This document shows positions 1 to 8,047 of a stretch of 64,000 bases of DNA, in pieces. The stretch comes from Vineibacter terrae (GTDB lineage: Bacteria; Pseudomonadota; Alphaproteobacteria; Reyranellales; Reyranellaceae): contig NZ_VDUZ01000010.1 of the NCBI RefSeq assembly GCF_008039615.1, forward strand, positions 124,001 through 188,000. Direction: 5' to 3'. The notes below the pieces were generated by a model, which did not search any database, had not been told where the DNA came from, and saw nothing but the letters and a program-made list of their open reading frames with translations. Within the stretch, counting starts at the first letter, position 1. Every line of letters starts with the position of its first letter. The translations under genes were made by a program, and so were the position numbers.

Positions 1-247
1 GCAGGCGGCCGATGAAATAGTTGTATTCCTCGAAATTGCTCGAGCCCTGGCCGGTCTTGGGATCGCGCACATGGACGTGCAGCATCGTGGCGCCCGCGTT
101 GTAGCAATCGACCGCACGCTGCACCTGCTCGTCCCAGCTGACCGGAATATCCGCATCTCCCGGAAGCCATTCCGGCCCGAACGGTGCCGCCGTGATCATC
201 AGCGGTTGCATGTTTTCAGGAAAGAGCGAGTCGTCGGTGAAGTACAT
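1..247 (-). CDS. BKACE family protein (beta-keto acid cleavage enzyme, DUF849), 5' part only
   Basis: The first 82 codons of a gene that runs off the left edge. The start is ATG at 247, with GGAGG five bases upstream. The predicted N-terminus reads MYFTDDSLFPENMQPLMITA and contains HVHVRD near residue 57, a typical BKACE motif in which the two histidines belong to the metal site. BKACE enzymes condense a beta-keto acid with acetyl-CoA to give acetoacetate and a new CoA ester; the substrate cannot be judged from this fragment. It is divergent from the AraC-type regulator at 542, a plausible controller. Confidence in the family is good; specificity is unknown. Confidence 0.8.
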   Translation of the reverse strand, partial: MYFTDDSLFPENMQPLMITAAPFGPEWLPGDADIPVSWDEQVQRAVDCYNAGATMLHVHVRDPKTGQGSSNFEEYNYFIGRL

Positions 248-541
248 AAGTAGCCTCCAGTTGCTGGTCGACCAAGTCTGATCACGGCCCAATACGGACG
301 AGGCGTCGCGTTCTGAGGCGGCACCGCGAATGCGAGCCGGTGCAGGAAAGTCGCTGTCAGGCTGCCTTCATTGCCGCGACGGCAGCGGCACCTACCAAGC
401 TTCTGACTCGGGCAGATTCGCAGGTCATCGTGGCCCTGCTTGTCGCGTTCCTGGATAATTCCGCCAGGGCCAGGCCGCTTGTTTATTTGCGACAAAGTGA
501 CGATGATGGGTGCATGAGCGGCTCGCTCTTGGCGTGGTGCG
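248..541. promoter_or_regulatory. Divergent intergenic region between BKACE gene and AraC regulator
   Basis: About 290 bases without a convincing gene. It holds the ribosome binding site of the BKACE gene (revcomp GGAGG at 252-256) and must carry both divergent promoters. A 70-codon open frame on the plus strand (340-552) has no recognisable protein character and is not called. No clear operator was seen. Confidence 0.4.
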
Positions 542-1582
542 ATGCTGCGTGAGCGGGCTCATACGCGGGGGGAGCGCGTGGAAGGGCGACAGCGGGTCGG
601 GGCACTGGCCGGGATCCCCGTGATTCTTGACGAGATGGGCAAGGAGGCGGCGGCAGTGATCGCCCGCGCCGGGATTAATCCTGATGTCTTGCGGAATCCC
701 GAGAACTTCCTGTCATTCACCGAGGTCGGAAGACTTTTGCAGGCCTGCGTGACGGCGACGGATTGTCAGCATTTCGGATTTCTTGTCGGTCGGCGATCGA
801 CGACTGCCAGCCTTGGACTCGTGGGCCGGCTGATGCGGAATGCGCCGACGCTTGGACAGGCGATCCGGGATATATGCGTTAATCAGAAGTATTATGTGCA
901 GGGTGCCGTCACGTATCTCGCGCTACAAGGCGAGACCGCCTTCTGGGGATACGCTGTCTACTTTCAGGGCATGCAGGCCAGGGAGCAGCTCGTTGACGGC
1001 GCGACCGCCGTGGGCGTCAGCATGTTCAGGGAGCTGTCGGGCGTGTCACCCGATGCGGTGCTGAGCTTGCGTCAACCGCCCAGAGATGTTGAACCATATC
1101 GGCAGTTCTACGGGTACGTGCCGCAGTTCGGCGCGGAGCAGAACGCGATCGTGTTCCCGGCTCGGTTGCTTGCCGCGCCCGTTCAGGGGGCGGATCGCCA
1201 GCTGAGACGGATCCTGGAAGCGTCGGTGGCGAAATACTGGGCAGCCAAGAAGCCAAGCGTCTCAGAGCAGGCCATCCGGCTTCTTCGCGCCGCGATCATA
1301 TTCGACCGCGCCTCGCTGGAAGAGGTCGCGGGTGATCTCGGCATGCAGGCCCGGACGGTGAACCGTCGTCTGAAGGAAGAGGGCACGACCTTCCGTGACC
1401 TGCTGAACAAGGCACGCTTCGACGTTGCCCGCGAGATGCTCATGGGCACGAGAATGCCGGTCACGGATGTTGCGCTCGCCATGGGGTACGCGGACGCAAG
1501 CACCTTCAACCACGCATTCCAGCGATGGGCCGGCATGGCGCCGAGCGAGTGGCGAGGGCACCCTGAGGTGAAGCAGTTGTAG
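542..1582 (+). CDS. AraC family transcriptional regulator with arabinose-binding-like N-terminal domain
   Basis: A 346-residue cytoplasmic DNA-binding regulator. The N-terminal two thirds resembles the Arabinose_bd (OruR/ArgR-type) effector domain. The C-terminal ~90 residues form the AraC double helix-turn-helix, with the first HTH around LEEVAGDLGMQARTVNRRL and the second around VTDVALAMGYADASTFNHAF. No strong Shine-Dalgarno precedes the ATG at 542, so a start some codons downstream (for example GTG at 578) is possible. It is transcribed away from the BKACE gene, suggesting control of beta-keto acid or carnitine-like catabolism; that link is inferred from position only. A related regulator lies at 57206. 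Confidence 0.85.
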   Translation: MLRERAHTRGERVEGRQRVGALAGIPVILDEMGKEAAAVIARAGINPDVLRNPENFLSFTEVGRLLQACVTATDCQHFGFLVGRRSTTASLGLVGRLMRNAPTLGQAIRDICVNQKYYVQGAVTYLALQGETAFWGYAVYFQGMQAREQLVDGATAVGVSMFRELSGVSPDAVLSLRQPPRDVEPYRQFYGYVPQFGAEQNAIVFPARLLAAPVQGADRQLRRILEASVAKYWAAKKPSVSEQAIRLLRAAIIFDRASLEEVAGDLGMQARTVNRRLKEEGTTFRDLLNKARFDVAREMLMGTRMPVTDVALAMGYADASTFNHAFQRWAGMAPSEWRGHPEVKQL

Positions 1583-1591
1583 CGCGCGTTT

Positions 1592-1933
1592 CTAGCGTTT
1601 CCGATAATGACGAACAATGATCTCGTCGGACCGGTCGCCCCAGTCAAACTCCGCCTCTCCTCCAGGAGCGTATGAAGGCGCGGCACGGAGCTGGTCCTCC
1701 GTGACGTCCAGCTCATAGGCACCTGATTGCAGATTATACTTGAGAGACGCCCATGGAATGGGAATGTGCTTTTGGGCGAAGCCGAGGAAGCCGCCGAAGC
1801 TCAGGACTGCGTAGGCAACGTTGCCTGACACCTTGTCGATCATGAGCCGCTGGATCTCGCCGATCTTCTCGCCAGTTGGTCGGCAAACCGGGGTTCCCTC
1901 CACACGATCGCTAGCGATCAAGCTATGGGCCAT
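1592..1933 (-). CDS. PRC-barrel domain protein
   Basis: A 113-residue protein matching a single PRC-barrel domain: residues 10-80 contain the pattern G-x-P-V-C-R-P-T-G-E-K-I-G-E-I followed by a hydrophobic strand ending in FGGFLGF and the IPWASL segment typical of this fold. Stand-alone PRC-barrel proteins of this size are common in alphaproteobacteria and are linked to RNA metabolism or photosynthetic-complex assembly, but most have no assigned role. There is no signal peptide or membrane segment. It is convergent with the AraC regulator, with only 9 bases between the stops, so it is probably transcribed alone. Function unknown. Confidence 0.8.
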   Translation of the reverse strand: MAHSLIASDRVEGTPVCRPTGEKIGEIQRLMIDKVSGNVAYAVLSFGGFLGFAQKHIPIPWASLKYNLQSGAYELDVTEDQLRAAPSYAPGGEAEFDWGDRSDEIIVRHYRKR

Positions 1934-2086
1934 GGCGCACCTCTATCATGCTGCCTGACGATACCATGGCTCATCATCCGTGGTAAGAAACCCTCGACAA
2001 ACGGCCGGCACCCTGAACGGACGGCTCTGGTGCCTGGAATCACCGGGCGCTGATACATCCGTCATCCCGAGAGTGTGTGATTTGAT

Positions 2087-2250
2087 CTTCCCCCGGAGGG
2101 GGAAGGTGGCGCGAAGCGCCGGAAGGGGGATGTTGCAACGGATTCGATGTAGCTGATGGACACTGAATCCGTTCGAACATCCCCCATCCGCCTCTGACGT
2201 TTCGACGCGACAGCGTCGAAACGTCATTTCGGGGCACCTTCCCCCTCCGG
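2087..2250. repeat. Palindromic repeat, family B (copy 1)
   Basis: Nested inverted repeat. The outer arms read CTTCCCCCGGAGGGGGAAGG on both sides, and inner blocks are GGCGCGAAGCGCCGGA and its variants, with GATGTTG/CGAACATC near the centre. An extra internal hairpin (ACGTTTCGACG...CGTCGAAACGT) sits at about 2199-2224. The same architecture recurs at 2293, 11765, 32986 and 38472. It is non-coding and was probably copied by an unidentified mechanism. Confidence 0.75.
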
Positions 2251-2292
2251 GCAGGGCATTCGCATATGGATGGAAGCCGTCGGTTTTCGACT

Positions 2293-2439
2293 ACCTTCCC
2301 CCGCTCGCGGGGGAAGGTGGCGCGAAGCGCCGGATGGGGGATGCTTCAACGCAAATGGTGTATCCCATCGAGCATCCGCGTCGTTGCAACGCCCCCCATC
2401 CGCCCTTCGGGCACCTTCCCCCGCAAGCGGGGGAAGGTA
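2293..2439. repeat. Palindromic repeat, family B (copy 2)
   Basis: A second family B element only about 40 bases after the first. Its outer arms are variants (CCTTCCCCCGCTCGCGGGGG and CCTTCCCCCGCAAGCGGGGG), each a hairpin by itself. The inner part again has GGCGCGAAGCGCCGGATGGG and GCCCTTCGGGC blocks. Together with copy 1 and the family A copy at 2519 it fills most of the ~700-base gene-free stretch between 1934 and 2644; nothing else was recognised there. Confidence 0.75.
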
Positions 2440-2518
2440 GAGGGCATCGTTGAGATTCGGCGGCCCGACGCCATATGCGAATGCCCTGCCCCTCCGGGGG
2501 AAGGATTAAATCACAAGC

Positions 2519-2616
2519 TCCGAGCGCAGCGAGGGATCTCCTGCAAGCGACGCATGGTGCGCCATTCGCGGGAGATCCCTCTCCTGAGCCTGTCGAAGGG
2601 GCGCTCGGGATGACAG
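2519..2616. repeat. Palindromic repeat, family A (variant copy)
   Basis: A diverged copy of the commonest repeat in the window. The left arm CCGAGCGCAGCGAGGGATCT and central GCGCC-type core are clear, but the right arm is interrupted: GGAGATCCCT is followed by a 24-base insertion before GCTCGGGATGACAG. It lies directly downstream of the polysaccharide operon stop. Confidence 0.65.
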
Positions 2617-2644
2617 TGGGGATGCCCTTCGATCGGAATATGCT

Positions 2645-3184
2645 TTAGCAGTCGGCCGCTTGCATCAGCGGCCAGGACGCGTCCTGCCTGGAGATGCGCG
2701 TGACCGGCAGCGGCCACGTGATCGCCAGCCGGGGATCGTCGTGGCGCAGGCCGCGGGCGGCTGCCGGCGTGTAGGGCGCCGACACCAGGTAGTTGACCTC
2801 GGTGTCGTCCAGCAGCGTCTGGAAGCCGTGCGCGAAGCCGGCGGGCGCGTAGAGCATGCGGAACGAGGCCGGCGTCAGCTCGACGCCGATCCACCTGCCG
2901 AATGTCGGCGAGCCTTGCCGCACGTCCACGATCACGTCCCAGATCGCGCCGCGCACGCAGCGCAGCAGCTTGATCTCCTCGTGTGGCGCGACCTGGTAGT
3001 GCATGCCGCGCAGCGTGCCGCGCGTCGGATTGACCGAGACGTTGCCCTGCACGAGGTCGCCGGGCAGCCCCTGGCGCGCGAGCTCCTCGCGGCAGAACGA
3101 GCGGGCGAAATGGCCGCGCTCGTCGCTGTAGCGCTCGAGCTCGACGACATAGGCGCCGGACAGCGCCGTCTCATGAAAAATCAT
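2645..3184 (-). CDS. rfbC: dTDP-4-dehydrorhamnose 3,5-epimerase family protein (RmlC-like)
   Basis: A 179-residue cupin-fold sugar-nucleotide epimerase, close to the usual RmlC length. Visible motifs are RGTLRGMHYQ (residues 55-64) with the catalytic His62, the KLLRCVRGAIWDVIVDVR strand and the YAPAGFAHGF loop (residues 112-121). RmlC enzymes epimerise C3 and C5 of a 4-keto-6-deoxy sugar nucleotide. The start at 3184 gives a standard N-terminus and overlaps the stop of the upstream SDR gene by 14 bases, suggesting translational coupling. Because the operon starts with a CTP-type nucleotidyltransferase, the true substrate may be a CDP-sugar; that is inference. It is the last gene of the operon. 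Confidence 0.85.
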   Translation of the reverse strand: MIFHETALSGAYVVELERYSDERGHFARSFCREELARQGLPGDLVQGNVSVNPTRGTLRGMHYQVAPHEEIKLLRCVRGAIWDVIVDVRQGSPTFGRWIGVELTPASFRMLYAPAGFAHGFQTLLDDTEVNYLVSAPYTPAAARGLRHDDPRLAITWPLPVTRISRQDASWPLMQAADC

Positions 3185-4274
3185 GGGGCCGCCAGTAGAA
3201 GTCGGAATCGATCTGTCGCGTGTCGAGCAGCCGCTGCAGCTCGCGCAGCCGCGTGAAGGGCGCCGCGTTGAACGTCTGCTCCGGCATGGCGATGTGCTCG
3301 AACAGGGACCGCATCTGGCGCGCCCCGCGCGGCGCCGTCCACCGGCAGCGGAAGCCCGGCAGCACGCTGTGGATCTTGTCGAACGAGACGCGATAGCTGC
3401 GGTTGTCGCCGGCGTTGCTGCCGAGCTCGATCCTGCAGTCGGGGAACGCCTCGCCGATGGCGGCCGCGATCTCGCGGACGCGATAGTTGTTGGCGTTGTC
3501 GCCGACATTGAAGATCTGGCCGGCGACAATGGCGCGCGGCGCCTCCAGGGTGGCGGCGATGGCGCCGCAGATATCCTGCACGTGGACCAGCGGGCGCCAC
3601 GGCGTGCCGTCGCTGGTCATCGCGATCCGGCCGGTCGTCCAGGCCAGCCCGGCGAGGTTGTTCAGCACGATGTCGAAGCGGATGCGCGGCGAGGCGCCGA
3701 ACGCCGTCGCGTTGCGCAGGAATGTTGGGCTGAAATCGTCGTCGGCCAGGGCCTGCACGTCGCGCTCGACCAGCACCTTGCAATGCGCGTACGCGGTCTG
3801 GGGATCGGGCTCGGCGGCCTCGGTCTTGGTGCTGTCGCCGGCGGCGCCATAGACGCTGCAGGAGGAGGCGTACACGAAGCGCGACACGCCGGCTTGCTTG
3901 GCGGCCCGTGCCAGCGCCACCGAGCCGAGATGGTTGATGGCGTAGGTCTTCTGCGGATCGTGCTGGCAGAGCGGGTCGTTGGACAGCTCGGCCAGGTGCA
4001 CGACGGCGTCGAAGTCCTCGAGGTCGCGCGCCGCCAGGCTGCGCACGTCGCGGGTCAGGGTCGCGGGCCGGTCCTTGCCGTCATGGTACAGCAGGCCGGC
4101 GCGGTAGTAGCCGGTGTCGAGGCCGACCACGTCGAAGCCGCGGTCGAGCAGCACCGGCGTCAGCACCGAGCCGATGAAGCCGTCGGCGCCGGTCACCAGC
4201 ACGCGCAGCGGCGCCCGCATCGCCGCGGCGGCCGGCGCGCGGGCGGCCGCCTGCGGGATCACCAGATTTTCCAT
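3171..4274 (-). CDS. NAD-dependent epimerase/dehydratase (extended SDR), sugar nucleotide
   Basis: A 367-residue extended short-chain dehydrogenase. A glycine-rich TGADGFIG motif at residues 28-35 binds NAD(P), and the catalytic pattern is Ser138/Ser139 with Tyr162-x3-Lys166 in AYAHCK. About 18 Ala/Pro-rich residues precede the Rossmann core, so a start at Met19 is possible; ATG 4274 was chosen because it overlaps the upstream gene by 16 bases in an operon of overlapping genes. Between a glucose-1-phosphate nucleotidyltransferase and a 3,5-epimerase, it probably dehydrates, reduces or epimerises the activated sugar at C4. It could replace a canonical CDP-glucose 4,6-dehydratase, which is not present nearby. 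Confidence 0.85.
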   Translation of the reverse strand: MENLVIPQAAARAPAAAAMRAPLRVLVTGADGFIGSVLTPVLLDRGFDVVGLDTGYYRAGLLYHDGKDRPATLTRDVRSLAARDLEDFDAVVHLAELSNDPLCQHDPQKTYAINHLGSVALARAAKQAGVSRFVYASSCSVYGAAGDSTKTEAAEPDPQTAYAHCKVLVERDVQALADDDFSPTFLRNATAFGASPRIRFDIVLNNLAGLAWTTGRIAMTSDGTPWRPLVHVQDICGAIAATLEAPRAIVAGQIFNVGDNANNYRVREIAAAIGEAFPDCRIELGSNAGDNRSYRVSFDKIHSVLPGFRCRWTAPRGARQMRSLFEHIAMPEQTFNAAPFTRLRELQRLLDTRQIDSDFYWRPHDFS

Positions 4275-5032
4275 TGTGCGTTTCCGTTCTCCCAGTGGTC
4301 CTGCAGCAGGTGCTTGTCGCGCAGCGTGTCCATGTTCTGCCAGAAGCCGCGATGGCGGTAGGCGGCCAGGCGGCCCTCGCCGGCCAGCGCCTCCAGGGGC
4401 TCGCGCTCCCACGACGTGTCGTCGCCGGCGATGTAGTCGAGCGCTTCCGGCTCGACCACGAAGTAGCCGCCGTTGATGAAGCCGCCGTCATCGTTGGATT
4501 TTTCGCGGAAGCCGGCGACGCGGTCGGCGCCTTGCTCCAGGCTCAGCGCCCCGAAGCGGCCGGGCTGGCGCACCGCCGACACCGTCACCAGGGCGCTGGA
4601 GCTGCGGTGGAAGTCGATCAGCTCGCCGATGTTGATGTCGGAAACGCCGTCGCCGTAGGTGAGGCAGAACGTCTCGTCGCCGAGATACTGCCGCACGCGC
4701 TTGATGCGGCCGCCCGTCATCGTCTTCTCGCCGGTGTCCACCAGCGTCACCCGCCAGGGCTCGACGCCGTTGCGGTGGGTGTGCATGGCGTTGTCATGCA
4801 GGTCGAACGTCACATCGGCGCGCGCCAGGATGTAGTCGCGGAAGTACTGCTTGATCAGGTTGCCCTTGTAGCCGCAGCAGATCACGAAGTCGTTGAGGCC
4901 ATGGGCCGAGTAGATCTTCATGATGTGCCACAGGATCGGATGGCCGCCGATCTCGACCAGCGGCTTGGGCCTGATGGCGCTTTCCTCGCTGATGCGGGTG
5001 CCGTAGCCGCCCGCCAAGATGACCACCTTCAT
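4259..5032 (-). CDS. rfbF: Glucose-1-phosphate cytidylyltransferase
   Basis: A 257-residue nucleotidyltransferase, exactly the usual RfbF length. It opens with the signature [13 protein letters not shown] followed by [10 protein letters not shown], which bind the nucleotide and sugar phosphate. Further hallmarks are YGDGVSD near residue 130 and GGYFVVEPE near residue 190. The family makes CDP-glucose from CTP and glucose-1-phosphate, the first step to CDP-linked deoxy sugars of surface polysaccharides. It is the first gene of a tightly overlapping three-gene operon (nucleotidyltransferase, SDR, epimerase). The divergent flippase gene starts at about 5198, so the ~165 bases between them should hold both promoters. 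Confidence 0.9.
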   Translation of the reverse strand: MKVVILAGGYGTRISEESAIRPKPLVEIGGHPILWHIMKIYSAHGLNDFVICCGYKGNLIKQYFRDYILARADVTFDLHDNAMHTHRNGVEPWRVTLVDTGEKTMTGGRIKRVRQYLGDETFCLTYGDGVSDINIGELIDFHRSSSALVTVSAVRQPGRFGALSLEQGADRVAGFREKSNDDGGFINGGYFVVEPEALDYIAGDDTSWEREPLEALAGEGRLAAYRHRGFWQNMDTLRDKHLLQDHWENGNAQWKIW

Positions 5033-5197
5033 GTCGCGGCTTCCGCACCGTCGATGTCGCAGTAAGATTACGGTCAGGTATGCCCTCCGCCGAGTGACCA
5101 AGTTGTGGCGCTTGCATGCACTATTGCGTGCACGCCCGCCGGCTGGCACTGCTGGAAGGCGGCACTGACGCTCGAGACACATCGCGAGGGCATCTGC

Positions 5198-6700
5198 TTG
5201 GCGGACGCAGCCGGCGTGGAAACGATCGAGGCGCGCTCCGCTGCACCTGCATCGGCGGAAAGCGCCGCTGCCGACCGGCGCCGGATCGCCGTGAACTTTC
5301 TCGCCGTGAGCCTCAGCAGCGGGCTTGCGGTGCTGATCGGCATCCTCACGACGGCCTATAGCCGCCGCATGCTCGGGCCGGTCGTCATCGGCCAGGTCAA
5401 CTGGAATGCCGCCGTGCTGGCCCATGTCGGGCTGATCGCCAATCCCGGGCTGCAGATCGTCGGTCAGCGCGACATCGCGGCCGACCGCACGCGCACGGCG
5501 ACGCTGGCATCGCTGATCCTCAGCCTGCAGGCGGTGCTGGCGGTGGTCGCCTACGGCGTCGTGGTGCTGATCGCGGTCGTCAATCCCCGCGGCGCGCAGG
5601 TGAGCCTGCTGCTCCTGCTTCAGGGCGTCACGCTGCTGGCCGGCGCCGGCAGCGTGGCCTGGGTGCTGCAGGCGCACGAGCGCATGGTGGCGCCCTCGAT
5701 CGCGTCGCTGGTGATCAGCCTGCTGCAGATCCCGGTGCTGATCGCGATCATTCACGGCCCCGAGGACGTCTTCGCCTTCGTGCTCTACACGGTGCCGTTC
5801 GTCGTGGCGCTCACGGCCTACAATTTCTGGTACATTAACCGCCATGGCGTGCTGCGGCTGGGCGCGCTGCGCTGGCGGCTCGCCGGCGCCAGGCGGCTGC
5901 TGGCGGAGGCCTGGCCGCTGGCGCTGTCGCAAGGCGCGGTGCTGCTCATCTACAATTGCGGCGCCATCATCCTGGGCTTCACCCATGACGACGCCGAGGT
6001 CGGCCTGTACACGACGGCCTACAAGCTGATGATGGTCTCGACCGTGATCAGCGGCGCGATGCTGACCGCCTACTTCCCCGTGCTGGCGCGGGCGCGCGGC
6101 GGCCCGCCCGGCGAAGCCGCGCGTGTCGCGCGCGAGTTCATGACGCTGCTGGCGTGGATGGGCCTGCCGGTCGCGGCCCTGGGCTGGGCCTGCGGCCGGC
6201 ATGTCAACGACCTGATGTTCGGCAGCGACTTCGTCCGCGGCGGGCCTTACTTCGAATGGCTGTGCCTCAATATCGGCCTGGTGTTCGTCAATATCGGCAT
6301 CGGCACGCCGCTGCTGGCATGGGGCTACCAGAAGCTGCACTTCAAGATCACGGCCATCGCCGGCATCGCCAACCTGGCGCTCAACCTGATCCTCATACCC
6401 TCACACGGCGGCTGGGGCGCGATCGCCGCGACGCTGGCGGCGGAGCTCATGGCTCTGGTGATGATCCTGGTCATGCGCCAGCGGCTCGATATCGGCCGGC
6501 ATCCGATCGTCTCGGTCGTCGCGCCGCCGCTGCTGTGCGCGGCGGCGGTGGCATTGGCGATCGTCATGCTGCCGCCGGCGCTGGACCGCTACTGGTGGGC
6601 CGAGCTTGCGCTGGGCACGGTGGTGCTTGGCGGCTGCGTCCTCGTCTTCGAGCGCCGCATCGCCACGGCGGCGCTGTCGCTGCTGAAGCGTGCCGCGTAG
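5198..6700 (+). CDS. Polysaccharide flippase (Wzx/MATE-like, oligosaccharide flippase family)
   Basis: About 500 residues with 12-14 hydrophobic segments of the polysaccharide biosynthesis/MATE fold. The first is around [28 protein letters not shown], followed by the typical GQVNW region. Such proteins flip undecaprenyl-linked oligosaccharide repeat units across the inner membrane. The start is uncertain: the frame opens at GTG 5105, but the first 31 residues are Cys/Trp-rich and unlike this family. TTG at 5198 has GAGG eight bases upstream, and GTG at 5216 is another option. It sits beside sugar-nucleotide genes and a convergent glycosyltransferase, forming one surface-polysaccharide locus. 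Confidence 0.8.
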   Translation: MADAAGVETIEARSAAPASAESAAADRRRIAVNFLAVSLSSGLAVLIGILTTAYSRRMLGPVVIGQVNWNAAVLAHVGLIANPGLQIVGQRDIAADRTRTATLASLILSLQAVLAVVAYGVVVLIAVVNPRGAQVSLLLLLQGVTLLAGAGSVAWVLQAHERMVAPSIASLVISLLQIPVLIAIIHGPEDVFAFVLYTVPFVVALTAYNFWYINRHGVLRLGALRWRLAGARRLLAEAWPLALSQGAVLLIYNCGAIILGFTHDDAEVGLYTTAYKLMMVSTVISGAMLTAYFPVLARARGGPPGEAARVAREFMTLLAWMGLPVAALGWACGRHVNDLMFGSDFVRGGPYFEWLCLNIGLVFVNIGIGTPLLAWGYQKLHFKITAIAGIANLALNLILIPSHGGWGAIAATLAAELMALVMILVMRQRLDIGRHPIVSVVAPPLLCAAAVALAIVMLPPALDRYWWAELALGTVVLGGCVLVFERRIATAALSLLKRAA

Positions 6701-6712
6701 GCTGTCCGACAG

Positions 6713-7783
6713 CTATCGCAGGACGACGCGGACGAAGAAATAGGCGGTGCGTGCCAGCACCGCCGGCGCGAGGCTGCAGCGGAACGCCTCGGTGAGCTGC
6801 CGCCATGCCGTGGCGTGATCGCCTTTCTGCCACAGCCGGCGCGCGCGGCGCACGGCGCGGACCGCGGCCGCCTTGCGCGCCGCGCGCCGCACCGCGCGGG
6901 CCCGCTCCGGCGGCATGTCGGCGCAGGAGATCTCGATCGACCGCCGCTCGTCGGCGACGTTCTCGCCGGTGCGCATGAGGCGGCTGCTGTCGGCAGCCTC
7001 GTGCAGGCGATAGCAGGCAAGCAGCTCGGGGTCGTAGAAGATGGGCTTGCGGATCGCGATGCGCTTCCACATGTCCCAGTCCAGGCAGTGGGTGAGGGAC
7101 GATCGGAACCCGCCCAGCTCCTCGTAGGTGGCGCGCCGCACGACGATGGACACGAACTGGATGAGCTGATCCACGAGCTGGCGGTCGACGAAGCCGGGGC
7201 CCAGGACGGCGGGCTGCCGCGATTCCACGTCGGTCAGGCCCAGCCATTGGCCGTCCTCGTCGGTGTAGACGGTGCGGCACAACGCGGCGCCGACATCCGG
7301 GTTCGCCGTGATGCCCTGCCGGGCGCGGGCGTAGAATCCCGGTCGCACCGTGTCGTCGCCGTGCAGGATATGGACCCAGTGCCCGCGGGCGCGCCGGATG
7401 CAGGTGTTGAAGTTCTCGACGATGCCGAGATTGCTCGGCTGGCGGTGGAACTGGATGCGGCCGCGCCCGATCTCCTGGACCAGGGCTTCGGGATCGCCCA
7501 CTGTCGAGCAGTTGTCGACCACCTCGATCTGCATCTCGCCGGTGCCGGGGTCCTGGCACAGGACGCTTTCCAGGGTTTCCCGCAGGTAATTGGCGGGGCA
7601 GTTGTAGATCGGGATCATCACCGACCAGAACGGGCGGGGACCGTCGTCCCGCAGCGTCTCGATCGTAGGCGGGGACAGGCTGGTCGCCGGCAGCGGCGGG
7701 ACGAGGGTGATGGTGGTCGTCGGTGGTGTGAGGACGCCACTTCCGGGATCACGCAGGCGGTGGGCTTCGCCCATGGTTTCCAC
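6713..7783 (-). CDS. Glycosyltransferase family 2
   Basis: A 356-residue protein whose GT-A core starts at about residue 52 (FWSVMIPIYN). It carries the nucleotide-binding D90-N-C-S region and the DxD-type metal motif HGDD at residues 141-144. LDWDMWKRIA around residue 240 resembles the acceptor-side ED/WDM motif of GT2 enzymes. The C-terminal ~70 residues are Arg/Ala-rich and end in a weak hydrophobic segment (TAYFFVRVVLR) that may touch the membrane. It should transfer a sugar from a nucleotide donor to a growing polysaccharide. The gene is convergent with the flippase, 12 bases away, and belongs to the same locus functionally. Confidence 0.85.
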   Translation of the reverse strand: METMGEAHRLRDPGSGVLTPPTTTITLVPPLPATSLSPPTIETLRDDGPRPFWSVMIPIYNCPANYLRETLESVLCQDPGTGEMQIEVVDNCSTVGDPEALVQEIGRGRIQFHRQPSNLGIVENFNTCIRRARGHWVHILHGDDTVRPGFYARARQGITANPDVGAALCRTVYTDEDGQWLGLTDVESRQPAVLGPGFVDRQLVDQLIQFVSIVVRRATYEELGGFRSSLTHCLDWDMWKRIAIRKPIFYDPELLACYRLHEAADSSRLMRTGENVADERRSIEISCADMPPERARAVRRAARKAAAVRAVRRARRLWQKGDHATAWRQLTEAFRCSLAPAVLARTAYFFVRVVLR

Positions 7784-7932
7784 CTCGATGCCTTTTGTCA
7801 GGCAATGTTCCGTACGCTGGGCACTGGCACCGCGACACTACCAGAATGTTGCATGCATCTGCTTGCGGGCGGCGGTGACCAAGCTGTGGCTCGTCCGGCT
7901 AATGCTGGGAATCGCAGGTCGCTGATACCTCC

Positions 7933-8018
7933 GTCATCCCGAGCGCAACGAGGGATCTCCCGCGAATGGCGCACCGTGCGTCCCACGCGGGAGATCCCTC
8001 GCTGCGCTCGGGATGACA
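7933..8018. repeat. Palindromic repeat, family A
   Basis: An almost perfect hairpin. The left arm GTCATCCCGAGCGCAACGAG continues GGATCTCCCGCG, the right arm is its reverse complement ending GCTCGGGATGAC, and the loop contains the small palindrome GCGCACCGTGCG. It lies in the 264-base gap between the glycosyltransferase and the oxidoreductase gene; the rest of that gap shows nothing recognisable. Confidence 0.85.
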
Positions 8019-8047
8019 GGAGTGATGCCATTCGATCGGAGCATGCT

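Noticed and set aside
340-552. A 70-codon frame before the AraC gene
   Set aside because: No ribosome binding site and no family character; overlaps the AraC start.
4259-6340. Long N-terminal extension of the cytidylyltransferase frame
   Set aside because: The first ~435 codons are antisense to the flippase; the enzyme's conserved start lies at 5032.
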